The translations under genes and the position numbers were made by a program. The notes under the pieces are model-generated. The model was not told the DNA's origin, did no database searches, and was given only the letters and a program-made list of their open reading frames with translations. Positions 1-8,506 of a DNA stretch of 12,197 nucleotides are shown here, in pieces. The stretch is from Acholeplasmatales bacterium DTU056 (GTDB lineage: Bacteria; Bacillota_I; Bacilli_A; ML615J-28; CAG-698). The stretch is taken from contig LFRX01000029.1 of NCBI GenBank assembly GCA_001512985.1, forward strand, positions 36,384 to 48,580. The letters run 5' to 3'. How positions within the stretch are numbered: position 1 is the first letter of the stretch; each line of letters opens with the position of its first letter.

Positions 1-939
1 GAAGCTATTTATGTATTAGGATTAGGGAAGTCTTTTAAAGCCCAATCTGATCGCGAGATGATAAATTATCATCAAAAATTTTTATTTATCAAAGGGATTT
101 TTAATCCTAATGATGAAATTACTATTTCAGTAAGTGAACAAGGAAAAAAAATCAAAAGAAATGGGCAGGAATACCGACAATTGAGTCAACATATAGGCTA
201 TTTTAATGTTGTAATGTTTACACCAGAAGATTTAAACCTGATCAAGGGCGGCCCAAGTAAGCGAAGATTATTTATGGATATTAATATCTCTCAATATGAT
301 AAATTTTACCTTGATGCATTAATAAAATATAAGCAATTGTTGAAACAGCGAAATGAAATTCTAAAAGGACTACACAACAAATATAATATAGACATTTTAA
401 ATATAATTACCCAGCAATTAATTGAGGTAGCTTATAAGATTATTACAATTAGAGAAATTTTTTTACGTGAATTGTCAAATTATGCAAATTTCAAGTTGCA
501 AACGATGTCAAATAATCAAGAATGTTTAAAAATTGTGTATAAACCATCGGGGAATGTGGAAAACTTGTGGAAAACTTATGAAGAAAGAATGGATTATGAC
601 ATCTTATCGAAAACGACTACATGGGGACCTCATCGTGATGAGTTTATTGTCTATGTTAATAATAAAGAAATCGGAACTTATGGTTCTCAAGGGCAACAAC
701 GCTCCGCAAGTCTTTCATTAAAATTAGGGTTTGCGATGATGCTTGATCAAATGGAAAAACCAGTAATAATTATTTTAGATGATGTTTTTAGCGAGTTAGA
801 TGATACAAGACAAAATCAAATTTTCTCATTAATTAATAAAAATCATCAAATTTTTATTACGACAACGTCTGTTTCAAGTTTAAATGATGAAATTATTCAA
901 AATTGTAAATTAATTAAACTAGCAAGGGATGGTGAATAG
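1..939 (+). CDS. recF: RecF, DNA replication/repair ATPase (5' truncated by window edge)
   Basis: RecF is an SMC/ABC-type ATPase that binds gapped DNA with RecO and RecR and helps load RecA at stalled forks. The frame is open from base 1 and starts with EAIYVLGLGKSF, which matches the region just after the Walker A loop in family members. I estimate that about 40 residues, including Walker A, lie upstream of the window. The 312 residues present include APEDL-like TPEDLNLIKGGP, the ABC-signature region GPHRDEF (around in-window residue 209) followed by YGSQGQQR, and a Walker B/D-loop LDDVFSELD (around residue 259). The ATG at 58 is internal and is not the start. The TAG stop lies one base before the preferred gyrB start, so the two are probably cotranscribed. 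The remB (yaaB) gene that sits between recF and gyrB in B. subtilis is absent here. Confidence 0.96.
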   Translation, partial: EAIYVLGLGKSFKAQSDREMINYHQKFLFIKGIFNPNDEITISVSEQGKKIKRNGQEYRQLSQHIGYFNVVMFTPEDLNLIKGGPSKRRLFMDINISQYDKFYLDALIKYKQLLKQRNEILKGLHNKYNIDILNIITQQLIEVAYKIITIREIFLRELSNYANFKLQTMSNNQECLKIVYKPSGNVENLWKTYEERMDYDILSKTTTWGPHRDEFIVYVNNKEIGTYGSQGQQRSASLSLKLGFAMMLDQMEKPVIIILDDVFSELDDTRQNQIFSLINKNHQIFITTTSVSSLNDEIIQNCKLIKLARDGE

Positions 940-940
940 T

Positions 941-2869
941 ATGGCAGCTGAGTTAAAAAATCCTACGTCAACATACCAAGCGTCGAATATTCAATTATTA
1001 GAAGGGTTAGAAGCCGTTCGTAAACGTCCAGGGATGTATATTGGATCAACTGGACCACGTGGACTACATCATTTAGTATGGGAAATCGTAGATAACTCAA
1101 TTGACGAAGCTTTAGCAGGGTATTGTGACACAATAACTGTTGATTTATTACCGGACAATTATGTAAGTGTTTCCGACAACGGGCGTGGAATTCCAGTAGA
1201 TATTCACGAAAAAACGGGAAAACCAGCCGTTGAAGTTGTATTTACCATCCTTCATGCTGGAGGAAAATTTGATGGCTCTTCCTATAAAGTATCAGGGGGA
1301 TTACACGGGGTTGGGGCATCTGTTGTTAATGCCTTAAGTGAGCATTTAAAAGTAATTATTAAACGTGATGGAAAAATCTATCAACAAGAATATCAACGCG
1401 GTAAAAAATTATATGATTTACAAGAAGTAGGTACAACTGAAGAACGCGGAACAACTGTAATTTTTAAACCAGATACACAAATTTTTACGGAAACTATTAC
1501 TTTTGAATATGAAACTCTTCGTAACCGACTTCAACAATCCGCCTTTTTAAATAAAGGTTTAAAAATATGTTTAAATGATAAAAGAAATCCAGAAAAAGTA
1601 AAAGAAGTAACTTATTGCTATGAAGGCGGGATTGTGGAGTTTGTAGAGTTTTTAAATAGAGGGAAAACACCAATTCATCCAGAAATTTTTTATACAAGTG
1701 GATCAATTGATAATATTGAAGTAGAAATTGCGATGCAATATACTGAAGATTATAGTAGTACCATCTTTTCATTTATCAATAATATTAACACTATTGAAGG
1801 TGGTACTCATGAAGAAGGTTTTAGAATAAGTTTAACTCGGGTTATTAACCGATATGGTCGAGCTAATAATTTATTTAAAAAAGATGAAAGTTTCAATGGG
1901 GAGGACGTTAGAGAAGGATTAACTGCGGTTATTTCTTGTAGACATCCTGATCCTCAATTTGAAGGGCAAACAAAAACTAAATTAGGAAATTCTGAAGTTC
2001 GCCAAATCACTTCCCAAATTTTATCGGAAGGATTAGAACAATTCCTAATGGAACATCCTTCTTCTGCAAAATCCATCATTGAAAAAGCGATATTAGCCTC
2101 TAGAGCAAGAATTGCAGCGAAAAAAGCGCGTGAAGCGACACGAAGAAAGAGTCCACTTGATTCTTTAGGTTTCGCTTCAAAATTAGCTGATTGTCGTTCT
2201 AAAGATGCTTCAAAAAGTGAGATATATATCGTAGAGGGGGATTCAGCTGGTGGTAGTGCTCGTCAAGGGCGTGATAGTGAATTTCAAGCCATTCTTCCTT
2301 TACGTGGTAAAGTGTTAAATGTTGAAAAAGCACGACTAGATAAGATTTTAGGAAATCGTGAAATAATTTCAATTATTCAAGCAATGGGTACAGGTATTGG
2401 AGAAGAATTTAATATTGATGATGCTCGTTATCATAAAGTTATAATTATGACCGACGCCGATGTCGACGGAGCCCATATACGTACTTTATTGCTGACATTT
2501 TTCTATCGTTTTATGCGTCCATTAATTGAAAAAGGGTATATTTATATTGCACAACCACCTTTATATAAAGTAACTTATGGAAAACGAGTCGAATATGCTT
2601 ATGATGATGCCCAACTTGATAAAATATTAGATCGTTTACCAAAAAATCCAAAACCAGTTATTCAACGATATAAAGGATTAGGAGAGATGAACCCTGAACA
2701 ATTATGGGAAACTACTATGAATCCAAAAAATCGTACTTTAATCCAAGTTACTTTAGATGATGCAATTGAAGCTGACAGTGTTTTCCGAATGTTAATGGGT
2801 GATGATGTCGAACCGAGACGTGAATTTATTGAAGAAAATGCTGTGTTTGTCGAAAACTTGGATATTTAA
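941..2869 (+). CDS. gyrB: DNA gyrase subunit B
   Basis: GyrB is the ATPase subunit of DNA gyrase (A2B2), which introduces negative supercoils. From the ATG at 941 the protein has 642 residues, close to the usual 635-645 of the short Gram-positive form. An in-frame ATG at 929 exists inside recF. The 941 start is preferred because GGTGA lies five bases upstream and the product then matches family length. Visible features are the GHKL ATPase with catalytic Glu48 and Asn52 (EIVDNSIDEA), DNGRGIP with Asp79, the glycine-rich GGLHGVGASVVNAL, the transducer region, and a TOPRIM domain with EGDSAGGSA (Glu432) and TDADVDG (Asp505, Asp507, Asp509). RYKGLGEM lies near residue 576. All key residues are intact and it ends in the typical ...FVENLDI. 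gyrA follows after 21 bases. Confidence 0.98.
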   Translation: MAAELKNPTSTYQASNIQLLEGLEAVRKRPGMYIGSTGPRGLHHLVWEIVDNSIDEALAGYCDTITVDLLPDNYVSVSDNGRGIPVDIHEKTGKPAVEVVFTILHAGGKFDGSSYKVSGGLHGVGASVVNALSEHLKVIIKRDGKIYQQEYQRGKKLYDLQEVGTTEERGTTVIFKPDTQIFTETITFEYETLRNRLQQSAFLNKGLKICLNDKRNPEKVKEVTYCYEGGIVEFVEFLNRGKTPIHPEIFYTSGSIDNIEVEIAMQYTEDYSSTIFSFINNINTIEGGTHEEGFRISLTRVINRYGRANNLFKKDESFNGEDVREGLTAVISCRHPDPQFEGQTKTKLGNSEVRQITSQILSEGLEQFLMEHPSSAKSIIEKAILASRARIAAKKAREATRRKSPLDSLGFASKLADCRSKDASKSEIYIVEGDSAGGSARQGRDSEFQAILPLRGKVLNVEKARLDKILGNREIISIIQAMGTGIGEEFNIDDARYHKVIIMTDADVDGAHIRTLLLTFFYRFMRPLIEKGYIYIAQPPLYKVTYGKRVEYAYDDAQLDKILDRLPKNPKPVIQRYKGLGEMNPEQLWETTMNPKNRTLIQVTLDDAIEADSVFRMLMGDDVEPRREFIEENAVFVENLDI

Positions 2870-2890
2870 TTGTAGGAAGCAGGTGAAATA

Positions 2891-5605
2891 TTGGATACAC
2901 CAAGAGATGATATCTTATTTACGGATGATGAGACTTCTATAATTGATCAAGATAGCGAAGATGATATTTTGAATGATGATCTTCTTGAAGAAAATCAAGA
3001 TCCAAATCGAATATTAGAAAATAATCAAGAAAATAACGTCGAAACCGAAAACAATGGAGAAAATGGTAATAACGATGACGATGAACGTCGTAAATTAGGG
3101 ATAAAGGAAATCAATATTACTAAAGAAATGAAGACTTCATTCCTAAACTATGCGATGAGTGTTATTGTCTCGCGGGCATTACCAGATGTCCGAGATGGAC
3201 TAAAACCAGTTCATCGTCGTATATTATTTGCGATGTATCAATTAGGAATGCATCCTGATAAACCATATAAGAAAAGTGCCCGTATTGTCGGAGAAGTTAT
3301 TGGTAAATACCATCCACATGGGGATTCAGCGGTTTATGACTCAATGGTTCGGATGGCCCAAGATTTTAGTTATCGTATCACGTTAGTTGATGGTCACGGT
3401 AACTTTGGATCAATCGACGGTGACGGCGCTGCCGCAATGCGTTACACCGAAGCTCGTATGTCGCGAGTTGCGATGGAAATGGTTCGTGATATTAATAAAA
3501 ATACCGTTGATTTTCGTGATAACTATGATGGTAGTGAACAAGAACCAGTTGTTTTACCATCAAGATTTCCTAACATTTTAATCAACGGAGCAATGGGGAT
3601 TGCTGTTGGGATGGCAACTAATATCCCCCCACACAATTTAGAAGAAGTGTGTAATGCTATTTTAGCTTTAATCAAAAATCCTGATATTTCTATCGAAGGA
3701 TTAATGAGTTATATTAAAGGACCTGATTTTCCTACCGGTGGAATAATTATGGGCTTAAGTCAAGTTCGTAAAGCCTATTTAACTGGAACTGGAACTATAA
3801 CTGTTAGAGGTAAATGCGAAGTAAAAGAACTTCCAAATGGGAAGAATGCAATAATTATTACCGAAATTCCATTCCAAGTTAATAAAACACGTTTAATGGA
3901 GAGAATTGCAGAGATTGCGAAGTTAAAAATTATTGAAGGCATTACAGATTTACGGGATGAATCAAACCGTGAAGGTATGCGAATTGTAATGGAATTTCGT
4001 CGCGATGTTAATACTAATGTTGTTTTAAACAATTTATACAAACATACTCAATTACAAACTACTTTTGGAATAAATATGTTAGCCTTAGTTCACGGACAAC
4101 CAAAAGTATTAAATCTAAAAGAAATATTAAATCACTACTTAGATCATCAAGTTGAAGTTATTACAAGAAGAACGCAATTTGATTTAGAAAAAGCAGAGGC
4201 ACGTGCTCATATTTTAGAGGGGTTGTTAATAGCATTAGCTGATATTGATGAAGTAGTACAATTAATTAAAAGCAATCGTACCACTGAAGAAGCAACTATC
4301 GCATTAATAGCCCGTTATAATTTAACAGAAATTCAAGCTAAAGCAATCTTAGATATGAGATTGCAACGATTAACCGGACTAGAAATTGAAAAATTACGTG
4401 ATGAACTTACTGAATTACGTAAATTTATCGCAAGATGTAAAGAAATTCTTGGAAGTTTAGATAAAAAATTACAAATTATTGTTCAAGAACTATCAGAAAT
4501 TCGTGATAAATATGCTGATGAACGAAGAACTGAAATTAGCTTAAGTGAAGATTTAGATATCGAAGATGCTGATTTAATTCCTGTTGAAGATGTAATAATA
4601 ACAATTACTTCGCGCGGTTATGTAAAGCGTATGAATGTTGATATGTATCGTGTTCAAAACCGCGGCGGAAAAGGCATTTCCGGACAAAAAATGACGGAAG
4701 ATGACTTTATAAGTCAAGTCTTATATACTTCAAGTCATGATACATTACTATTCTTTACTTCATTTGGTAAAGTATATAAACTAAGAGCATTTCAAATTCC
4801 ACCTGGTGGTAGAGCGTCGCGCGGTTTACCAATCGTTAACTTATTAAATTTTGAAGAAGGCGAAAAATTAGCGGCCGTTGTTAATATTTCCCCAGAGGAA
4901 ACGGAACAACATAGTTATTTAGTCTTTTGTACAGCCCAAGGAATCATTAAGAAAACTGAATTATCTCAATTTAATAACATTCGAGTTAATGGAATCAAAG
5001 CCATCATTTTAAACGAAGGCGATGAATTATTAGAGGTAGCAATAACTGATGGAGAAAAAGATATTATGATGGCTACTTCAAACGGGAAAGCTATTCGCTT
5101 TAGTGAAAGTGATGTTCGTCCAATGGGTCGTATAGCCGCTGGGGTTAGAGGAATACTAGTAGATGAAGGGGAAAAAGCCATTGGTATGGCAATTATTAAT
5201 ACAGATGGTGACGAAATAATAGTTTTAACTGAAAAAGGTTATGGAAAACGAACAAATGTTGATGCATTTAGAGTCCAAATTCGTGGTGGAAAAGGTGTTA
5301 AAGCTTTAAATATTACTGAGAAAAATGGTAAATTAGTTGCATTAAAAACAGTTCGTGGTGATGAAGATTTAATTGTAGTTACTGATAAAGGAACTATTAT
5401 TCGCACACATTTAGACCAAATAACTACTATTGGTCGTGACACCCAAGGAGTAAAAATTATCTCCTTAAATGAAGATAATAAAGTAGCAAATATTGCTATC
5501 GTACCACGAAGTGATGATGATAATGGCTTAGATGATGAATACCGCGATGATTTTGAACTTGATTTTGATTATCAATTCTTAGACGAAGAATCAGAAGATG
5601 AATAA
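2891..5605 (+). CDS. gyrA: DNA gyrase subunit A with acidic N-terminal extension
   Basis: GyrA is the DNA breakage-reunion and wrapping subunit of gyrase. The start is TTG, chosen because AGGTGA lies four bases upstream and there is no ATG before the conserved core. The 904-residue protein is longer than the usual 800-840. Residues 1-66 are a low-complexity leader with 25 Asp/Glu, 12 Asn and only three Arg. The conserved core begins near IKEINITKEMKTSF (residue 71). The catalytic tyrosine is Tyr185 in AAMRYTEARMS. The quinolone-determining region reads HPHGDSAVYD, with Ser146 and Asp150 at the positions of E. coli Ser83 and Asp87, so no classic resistance change is seen. The C-terminal pinwheel holds a GyrA box, QNRGGKG (589-595), and a second box-like QIRGGKG (796-802). 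Residues 874-904 form another acidic tail (17 of 31 Asp/Glu). A strong terminator lies about 70 bases past the stop. Confidence 0.97.
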   Translation: MDTPRDDILFTDDETSIIDQDSEDDILNDDLLEENQDPNRILENNQENNVETENNGENGNNDDDERRKLGIKEINITKEMKTSFLNYAMSVIVSRALPDVRDGLKPVHRRILFAMYQLGMHPDKPYKKSARIVGEVIGKYHPHGDSAVYDSMVRMAQDFSYRITLVDGHGNFGSIDGDGAAAMRYTEARMSRVAMEMVRDINKNTVDFRDNYDGSEQEPVVLPSRFPNILINGAMGIAVGMATNIPPHNLEEVCNAILALIKNPDISIEGLMSYIKGPDFPTGGIIMGLSQVRKAYLTGTGTITVRGKCEVKELPNGKNAIIITEIPFQVNKTRLMERIAEIAKLKIIEGITDLRDESNREGMRIVMEFRRDVNTNVVLNNLYKHTQLQTTFGINMLALVHGQPKVLNLKEILNHYLDHQVEVITRRTQFDLEKAEARAHILEGLLIALADIDEVVQLIKSNRTTEEATIALIARYNLTEIQAKAILDMRLQRLTGLEIEKLRDELTELRKFIARCKEILGSLDKKLQIIVQELSEIRDKYADERRTEISLSEDLDIEDADLIPVEDVIITITSRGYVKRMNVDMYRVQNRGGKGISGQKMTEDDFISQVLYTSSHDTLLFFTSFGKVYKLRAFQIPPGGRASRGLPIVNLLNFEEGEKLAAVVNISPEETEQHSYLVFCTAQGIIKKTELSQFNNIRVNGIKAIILNEGDELLEVAITDGEKDIMMATSNGKAIRFSESDVRPMGRIAAGVRGILVDEGEKAIGMAIINTDGDEIIVLTEKGYGKRTNVDAFRVQIRGGKGVKALNITEKNGKLVALKTVRGDEDLIVVTDKGTIIRTHLDQITTIGRDTQGVKIISLNEDNKVANIAIVPRSDDDNGLDDEYRDDFELDFDYQFLDEESEDE

Positions 5606-5621
5606 AAAACAACAAATATGG

Positions 5622-5650
5622 TGGTCTTTGCCAAGAAAATACATTATAAT
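5622..5650 (+). promoter_or_regulatory. Candidate sigma-A promoter for serS-pepA
   Basis: A perfect -10 hexamer TATAAT lies at 5645-5650. The best -35 at a 17-base spacing is only TGGTCT (5622-5627), a weak match. The predicted transcript would begin near 5657, placing the intrinsic terminator at 5676-5705 inside the serS leader. This is inferred from sequence alone. In AT-rich DNA a lone TATAAT is not strong proof. Confidence 0.4.
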
Positions 5651-5675
5651 ATAGGGGATGGCATTTGGGCAAATT

Positions 5676-5705
5676 AGCCCTTGATATCCATCAAGGGCTT
5701 TTTTT
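5676..5705 (+). terminator. Intrinsic terminator between gyrA and serS
   Basis: A perfect 10-base stem, AGCCCTTGAT with ATCAAGGGCT, encloses a 4-base loop and is followed directly by a run of T. It can end the recF-gyrB-gyrA transcript. It lies downstream of the candidate serS promoter and only about 20 bases before the serS start codon, so it may also act as a serS leader attenuator. Confidence 0.9.
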
Positions 5706-5723
5706 GTAAAAAGGAGGATTATC

Positions 5724-7010
5724 ATGATTGATATAAAACTAATACGTGAAGATGTTGAAGAAGTCATCCGAAAATTAAACACACGTGGCGGCGATTTTAG
5801 TTATCTGAGAGAAGTTTTACATTTAGATGTACAACGCCGTAAAATCATTTCTGAGGTTGAAAGTTTAAAACACGAAAGAAATGAAGTTAGTAAATTAATT
5901 GGCCAATTAAAACGAGAGAAAAAAAATCCAAGCGAGATATTAAAAAATGTTGCTTCAATTGGCGATAAAATTCAAGAACTAGATGAAAAATTAAGAGAAC
6001 TTGATCAGCGTATTGAAGATATATTATTACGAACACCGAATATTTTGCATGAAAGTGTTCCGATTGGAAAAGACGAAAATGATAATGTTGTTCTAAGAAC
6101 TTTTTTAGAACCGGCTAAATTTGATTTTACTCCTAAATCTCATTATGAACTAGGTGAAGCCTTAGATATTTTAGATTTTGAACGGGCAAGTAAGGTAACA
6201 GGGAGTCGTTTTGTCGTTTATAAAGGTCTAGGAGCTCGTTTAGAACGAGCATTAATTAATTTTATGATGGATTTACATGCCAAAGATGGATATGTAGAAA
6301 TTATTCCGCCGTATATTGTAAACTATGATAGTATGCAAGCTACAGGACAATTTCCAAAATTTGTTGATGATGCATTCAAATTAGCTAATGCTAATGGCAA
6401 TTGGTATTTAAATCCAACCGCTGAAGTTCCAACTATTAATATGCATCGTAATGAAATTTTAGAAAATGATCAATTACCATTAAAATATGTCAGTTATACA
6501 ATGGCATTTCGTTCAGAAGCTGGTAGTGCTGGACGAGATACTCGTGGATTAATTCGTACTCATCAATTTAATAAAGTTGAGTTAATAAATTTCTCTAGAC
6601 CAGAAGAATCTTATGATATGCTAGAAAAAATGATTAGACAATCCGAAAAAGTATTACAATTATTAAAACTTCCATATCGAGTAGTAGCATTATGTAGCGG
6701 TGATATGGGATTTGCTATGGCCAAAACATATGACATTGAAGTGTGGCTACCAAGTCAAAATCAATATCGGGAAATCGGAAGCATCTCGAATGCAGAAGAC
6801 TATCAAGCGCGCCGTGGAAATATTCGTTTCCGTCGTAAAAAAAATACAAAACCTGAATATGTTCACACATTAAATGGTTCAGGACTTGCGGTTGGGCGCA
6901 CTTTAGTTGCAATCCTGGAAAATTATCAACAAGAGGACGGTAGCATTATCATTCCAGAAGTATTAATACCATATATGGGAATTGAAAAAATTAACACTAA
7001 AGGAGAATAA
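5724..7010 (+). CDS. serS: Seryl-tRNA synthetase
   Basis: This class II aminoacyl-tRNA synthetase charges tRNA-Ser with serine (and tRNA-Sec where that exists). The 428-residue length is normal. Residues about 28-100 form the charged, heptad-rich helical arm that contacts the long variable arm of tRNA-Ser. The catalytic core shows PTAEVP (231-236), motif 2 as FRSEAGSAGRDTRGL (262-276) followed by HQFNKVEL, and motif 3 as NGSGLAVGRTLVAILENYQ (384-402). The ATG at 5724 is preceded by AAAAGGAGG at good spacing. pepA starts three bases after the stop, so the two genes are probably cotranscribed. No T-box leader, common upstream of Firmicute serS, is visible. Only about 118 bases separate it from gyrA. 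Confidence 0.97.
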   Translation: MIDIKLIREDVEEVIRKLNTRGGDFSYLREVLHLDVQRRKIISEVESLKHERNEVSKLIGQLKREKKNPSEILKNVASIGDKIQELDEKLRELDQRIEDILLRTPNILHESVPIGKDENDNVVLRTFLEPAKFDFTPKSHYELGEALDILDFERASKVTGSRFVVYKGLGARLERALINFMMDLHAKDGYVEIIPPYIVNYDSMQATGQFPKFVDDAFKLANANGNWYLNPTAEVPTINMHRNEILENDQLPLKYVSYTMAFRSEAGSAGRDTRGLIRTHQFNKVELINFSRPEESYDMLEKMIRQSEKVLQLLKLPYRVVALCSGDMGFAMAKTYDIEVWLPSQNQYREIGSISNAEDYQARRGNIRFRRKKNTKPEYVHTLNGSGLAVGRTLVAILENYQQEDGSIIIPEVLIPYMGIEKINTKGE

Positions 7011-7013
7011 GAT

Positions 7014-8447
7014 ATGAAAGTGATTAAGAATTTAAATGAAGCAAAGGATAGCAGTTCATTAGTCTATGGACTATTTAATGAAGAACAAATGGTCAAAATT
7101 AATCCAGAAGTCGATGAATATCTAAGCAAATTAATGTTAAATGATTTGATTAGCTCTGATCTTGGTAAAGTTACAACTATTCATACATTTGATAAATGTC
7201 AATTTAATAAAATTCATATTATTGGTTTAGGAAAACGAAGTGAATATGATTTTGATAAACAAGCAGAAGTCTTTGAAAAAGTAAGTTATAAATTAGACCG
7301 TAAACTTACTATTGATGTTGCTTCATTTGCAGGTGATTTAAATTTAGAGAAAACAGCCTTTGATTTAGTTACTGCAATAAACTATAATTGTTACGCATTT
7401 GATCAATTTAAATCTAAAAAGCAAGATACATCAATAAGTGTTAATTATTTAATTTCAGAAGAATATAAAGAAGTAATTGAAAGCGCTGAAAAAATTAGTC
7501 AAGCTATCAAAAACACACGCGATTTAGTTAATTTACCATATAATCATTTGAATGCAGAGAAATTAGCTAATTATGCAAAAGAATTAGTAAAAAGATTTAA
7601 TTCGAAAAAAGTTAATATCAAAGTATATAACAAAGAAGAAATTGAACGTCTTGGTATGAATGCATTTTTAGCAGTTAACCAAGGTTCTAAAGATGAACCA
7701 TATTTAATCTATATTAAATATAATGGTAAAGATGAAATTAGTGAGCCAATTACCTTAGTTGGAAAAGGATTAACTTATGACACCGGTGGATATACGCTTA
7801 AATCTTCTATGAATACAATGAAATGTGATATGGCGGGTGCGGCTACTGTATTAGGTGTTTTAGAAGCTGTTTTATCAAATAATTTACCAATAAATTTAAA
7901 CATAGTAATTGCCGCAACCGACAATCGTATTAGTGGTGAAGCATACCTTCCAGATGATATTATTACAGCTATGAATAAAAAAACTATCGAAGTTGTTTCA
8001 ACGGATGCAGAAGGACGCTTAACGTTAGCAGATGCATTAACTTTTGCTCAACAGGAAGGAAGTAAACATATTATCGATATTGCTACTTTAACAGGCGCTG
8101 TTGTCGTCGCGTTAGGAAATTATACTACCGGAGTATTTGGTAATGATCAAGAAATGATTAATCGTTTCTTAGAAGCTAGTAAAAAAGCTGGAGAAAGCGC
8201 ATGGCAATTACCAATTACTAATGATATAAGAAAACAAGTTCGTAGTTCAAAAGTTGCTGATTTAACAAATTCTACAGGAAGAAATATGGGTGCAAGTAGT
8301 GCCGCCGCTTTCTTAGAAGAATTTATCGAAGAAGGAACAAAATGGATTCATTTGGATATCGCCGGAACAGCCTTTGATCAAAATAAATCCGGTGGTACTG
8401 GGGTTATGGTTAAATCAGTCTACAATTATTTAAAATCATTGGTATAA
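7014..8447 (+). CDS. pepA: Leucyl aminopeptidase, M17 family
   Basis: M17 enzymes are cytosolic hexameric dinuclear-metal aminopeptidases that remove N-terminal residues from peptides. The 477-residue protein has a divergent N-terminal macro-like domain (about 1-150) and a well-conserved C-terminal catalytic domain. The expected metal and active-site residues are present: Lys251 and Asp256 in GKGLTYDTGG, Lys263, Asp272 in MKCDMAGAA, and Asp331, Glu333 and Arg335 in STDAEGRL. The family signature is usually NTDAEGRL, so Asn is Ser here, and the loop between Lys263 and Asp272 is about two residues shorter than in E. coli PepA. The ribosome binding site AAAGGAG (6999-7005) lies within the end of serS. 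Catalytic activity is expected; substrate preference cannot be read from sequence. Confidence 0.93.
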   Translation: MKVIKNLNEAKDSSSLVYGLFNEEQMVKINPEVDEYLSKLMLNDLISSDLGKVTTIHTFDKCQFNKIHIIGLGKRSEYDFDKQAEVFEKVSYKLDRKLTIDVASFAGDLNLEKTAFDLVTAINYNCYAFDQFKSKKQDTSISVNYLISEEYKEVIESAEKISQAIKNTRDLVNLPYNHLNAEKLANYAKELVKRFNSKKVNIKVYNKEEIERLGMNAFLAVNQGSKDEPYLIYIKYNGKDEISEPITLVGKGLTYDTGGYTLKSSMNTMKCDMAGAATVLGVLEAVLSNNLPINLNIVIAATDNRISGEAYLPDDIITAMNKKTIEVVSTDAEGRLTLADALTFAQQEGSKHIIDIATLTGAVVVALGNYTTGVFGNDQEMINRFLEASKKAGESAWQLPITNDIRKQVRSSKVADLTNSTGRNMGASSAAAFLEEFIEEGTKWIHLDIAGTAFDQNKSGGTGVMVKSVYNYLKSLV

Positions 8448-8482
8448 TATATCTAATATTTCTATATATTTAGATATATTAT
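8444..8482. repeat. AT-rich inverted repeat overlapping the pepA stop codon
   Basis: The arm ATAATATATCTAA (8444-8456) is perfectly complementary to TTAGATATATTAT (8470-8482), a 13-base stem with a 13-base loop. The arm includes the pepA TAA stop. No T-run follows, so it is not a standard intrinsic terminator. It could be a transcript-end or mRNA-stability hairpin, or a protein-binding palindrome ahead of the next gene. The rest of the 8448-8506 spacer holds only the GAGGAGG ribosome binding site of the next gene. Confidence 0.6.
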
Positions 8483-8506
8483 TCCTAGTGGAAGTGAGGA
8501 GGGAAA

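Noticed and set aside
1497..1772. 91-codon minus-strand open frame inside gyrB
   Set aside because: It lies wholly within a highly conserved gyrB segment and has no recognisable domain; it is a by-product of AT-rich codon use.
3310..3345. Possible quinolone-resistance changes in GyrA
   Set aside because: Ser146 and Asp150, at the positions of E. coli Ser83 and Asp87, are the residues of the sensitive type.
3775..5442. Several minus-strand open frames inside gyrA (3775-4041, 4966-5181, 5239-5442)
   Set aside because: All are antisense to conserved gyrA coding sequence, lack start signals and show no family resemblance.
5606..5723. T-box riboswitch upstream of serS
   Set aside because: The spacer is only about 118 bases and no T-box core or specifier stem-loop is visible; only a terminator hairpin is present.
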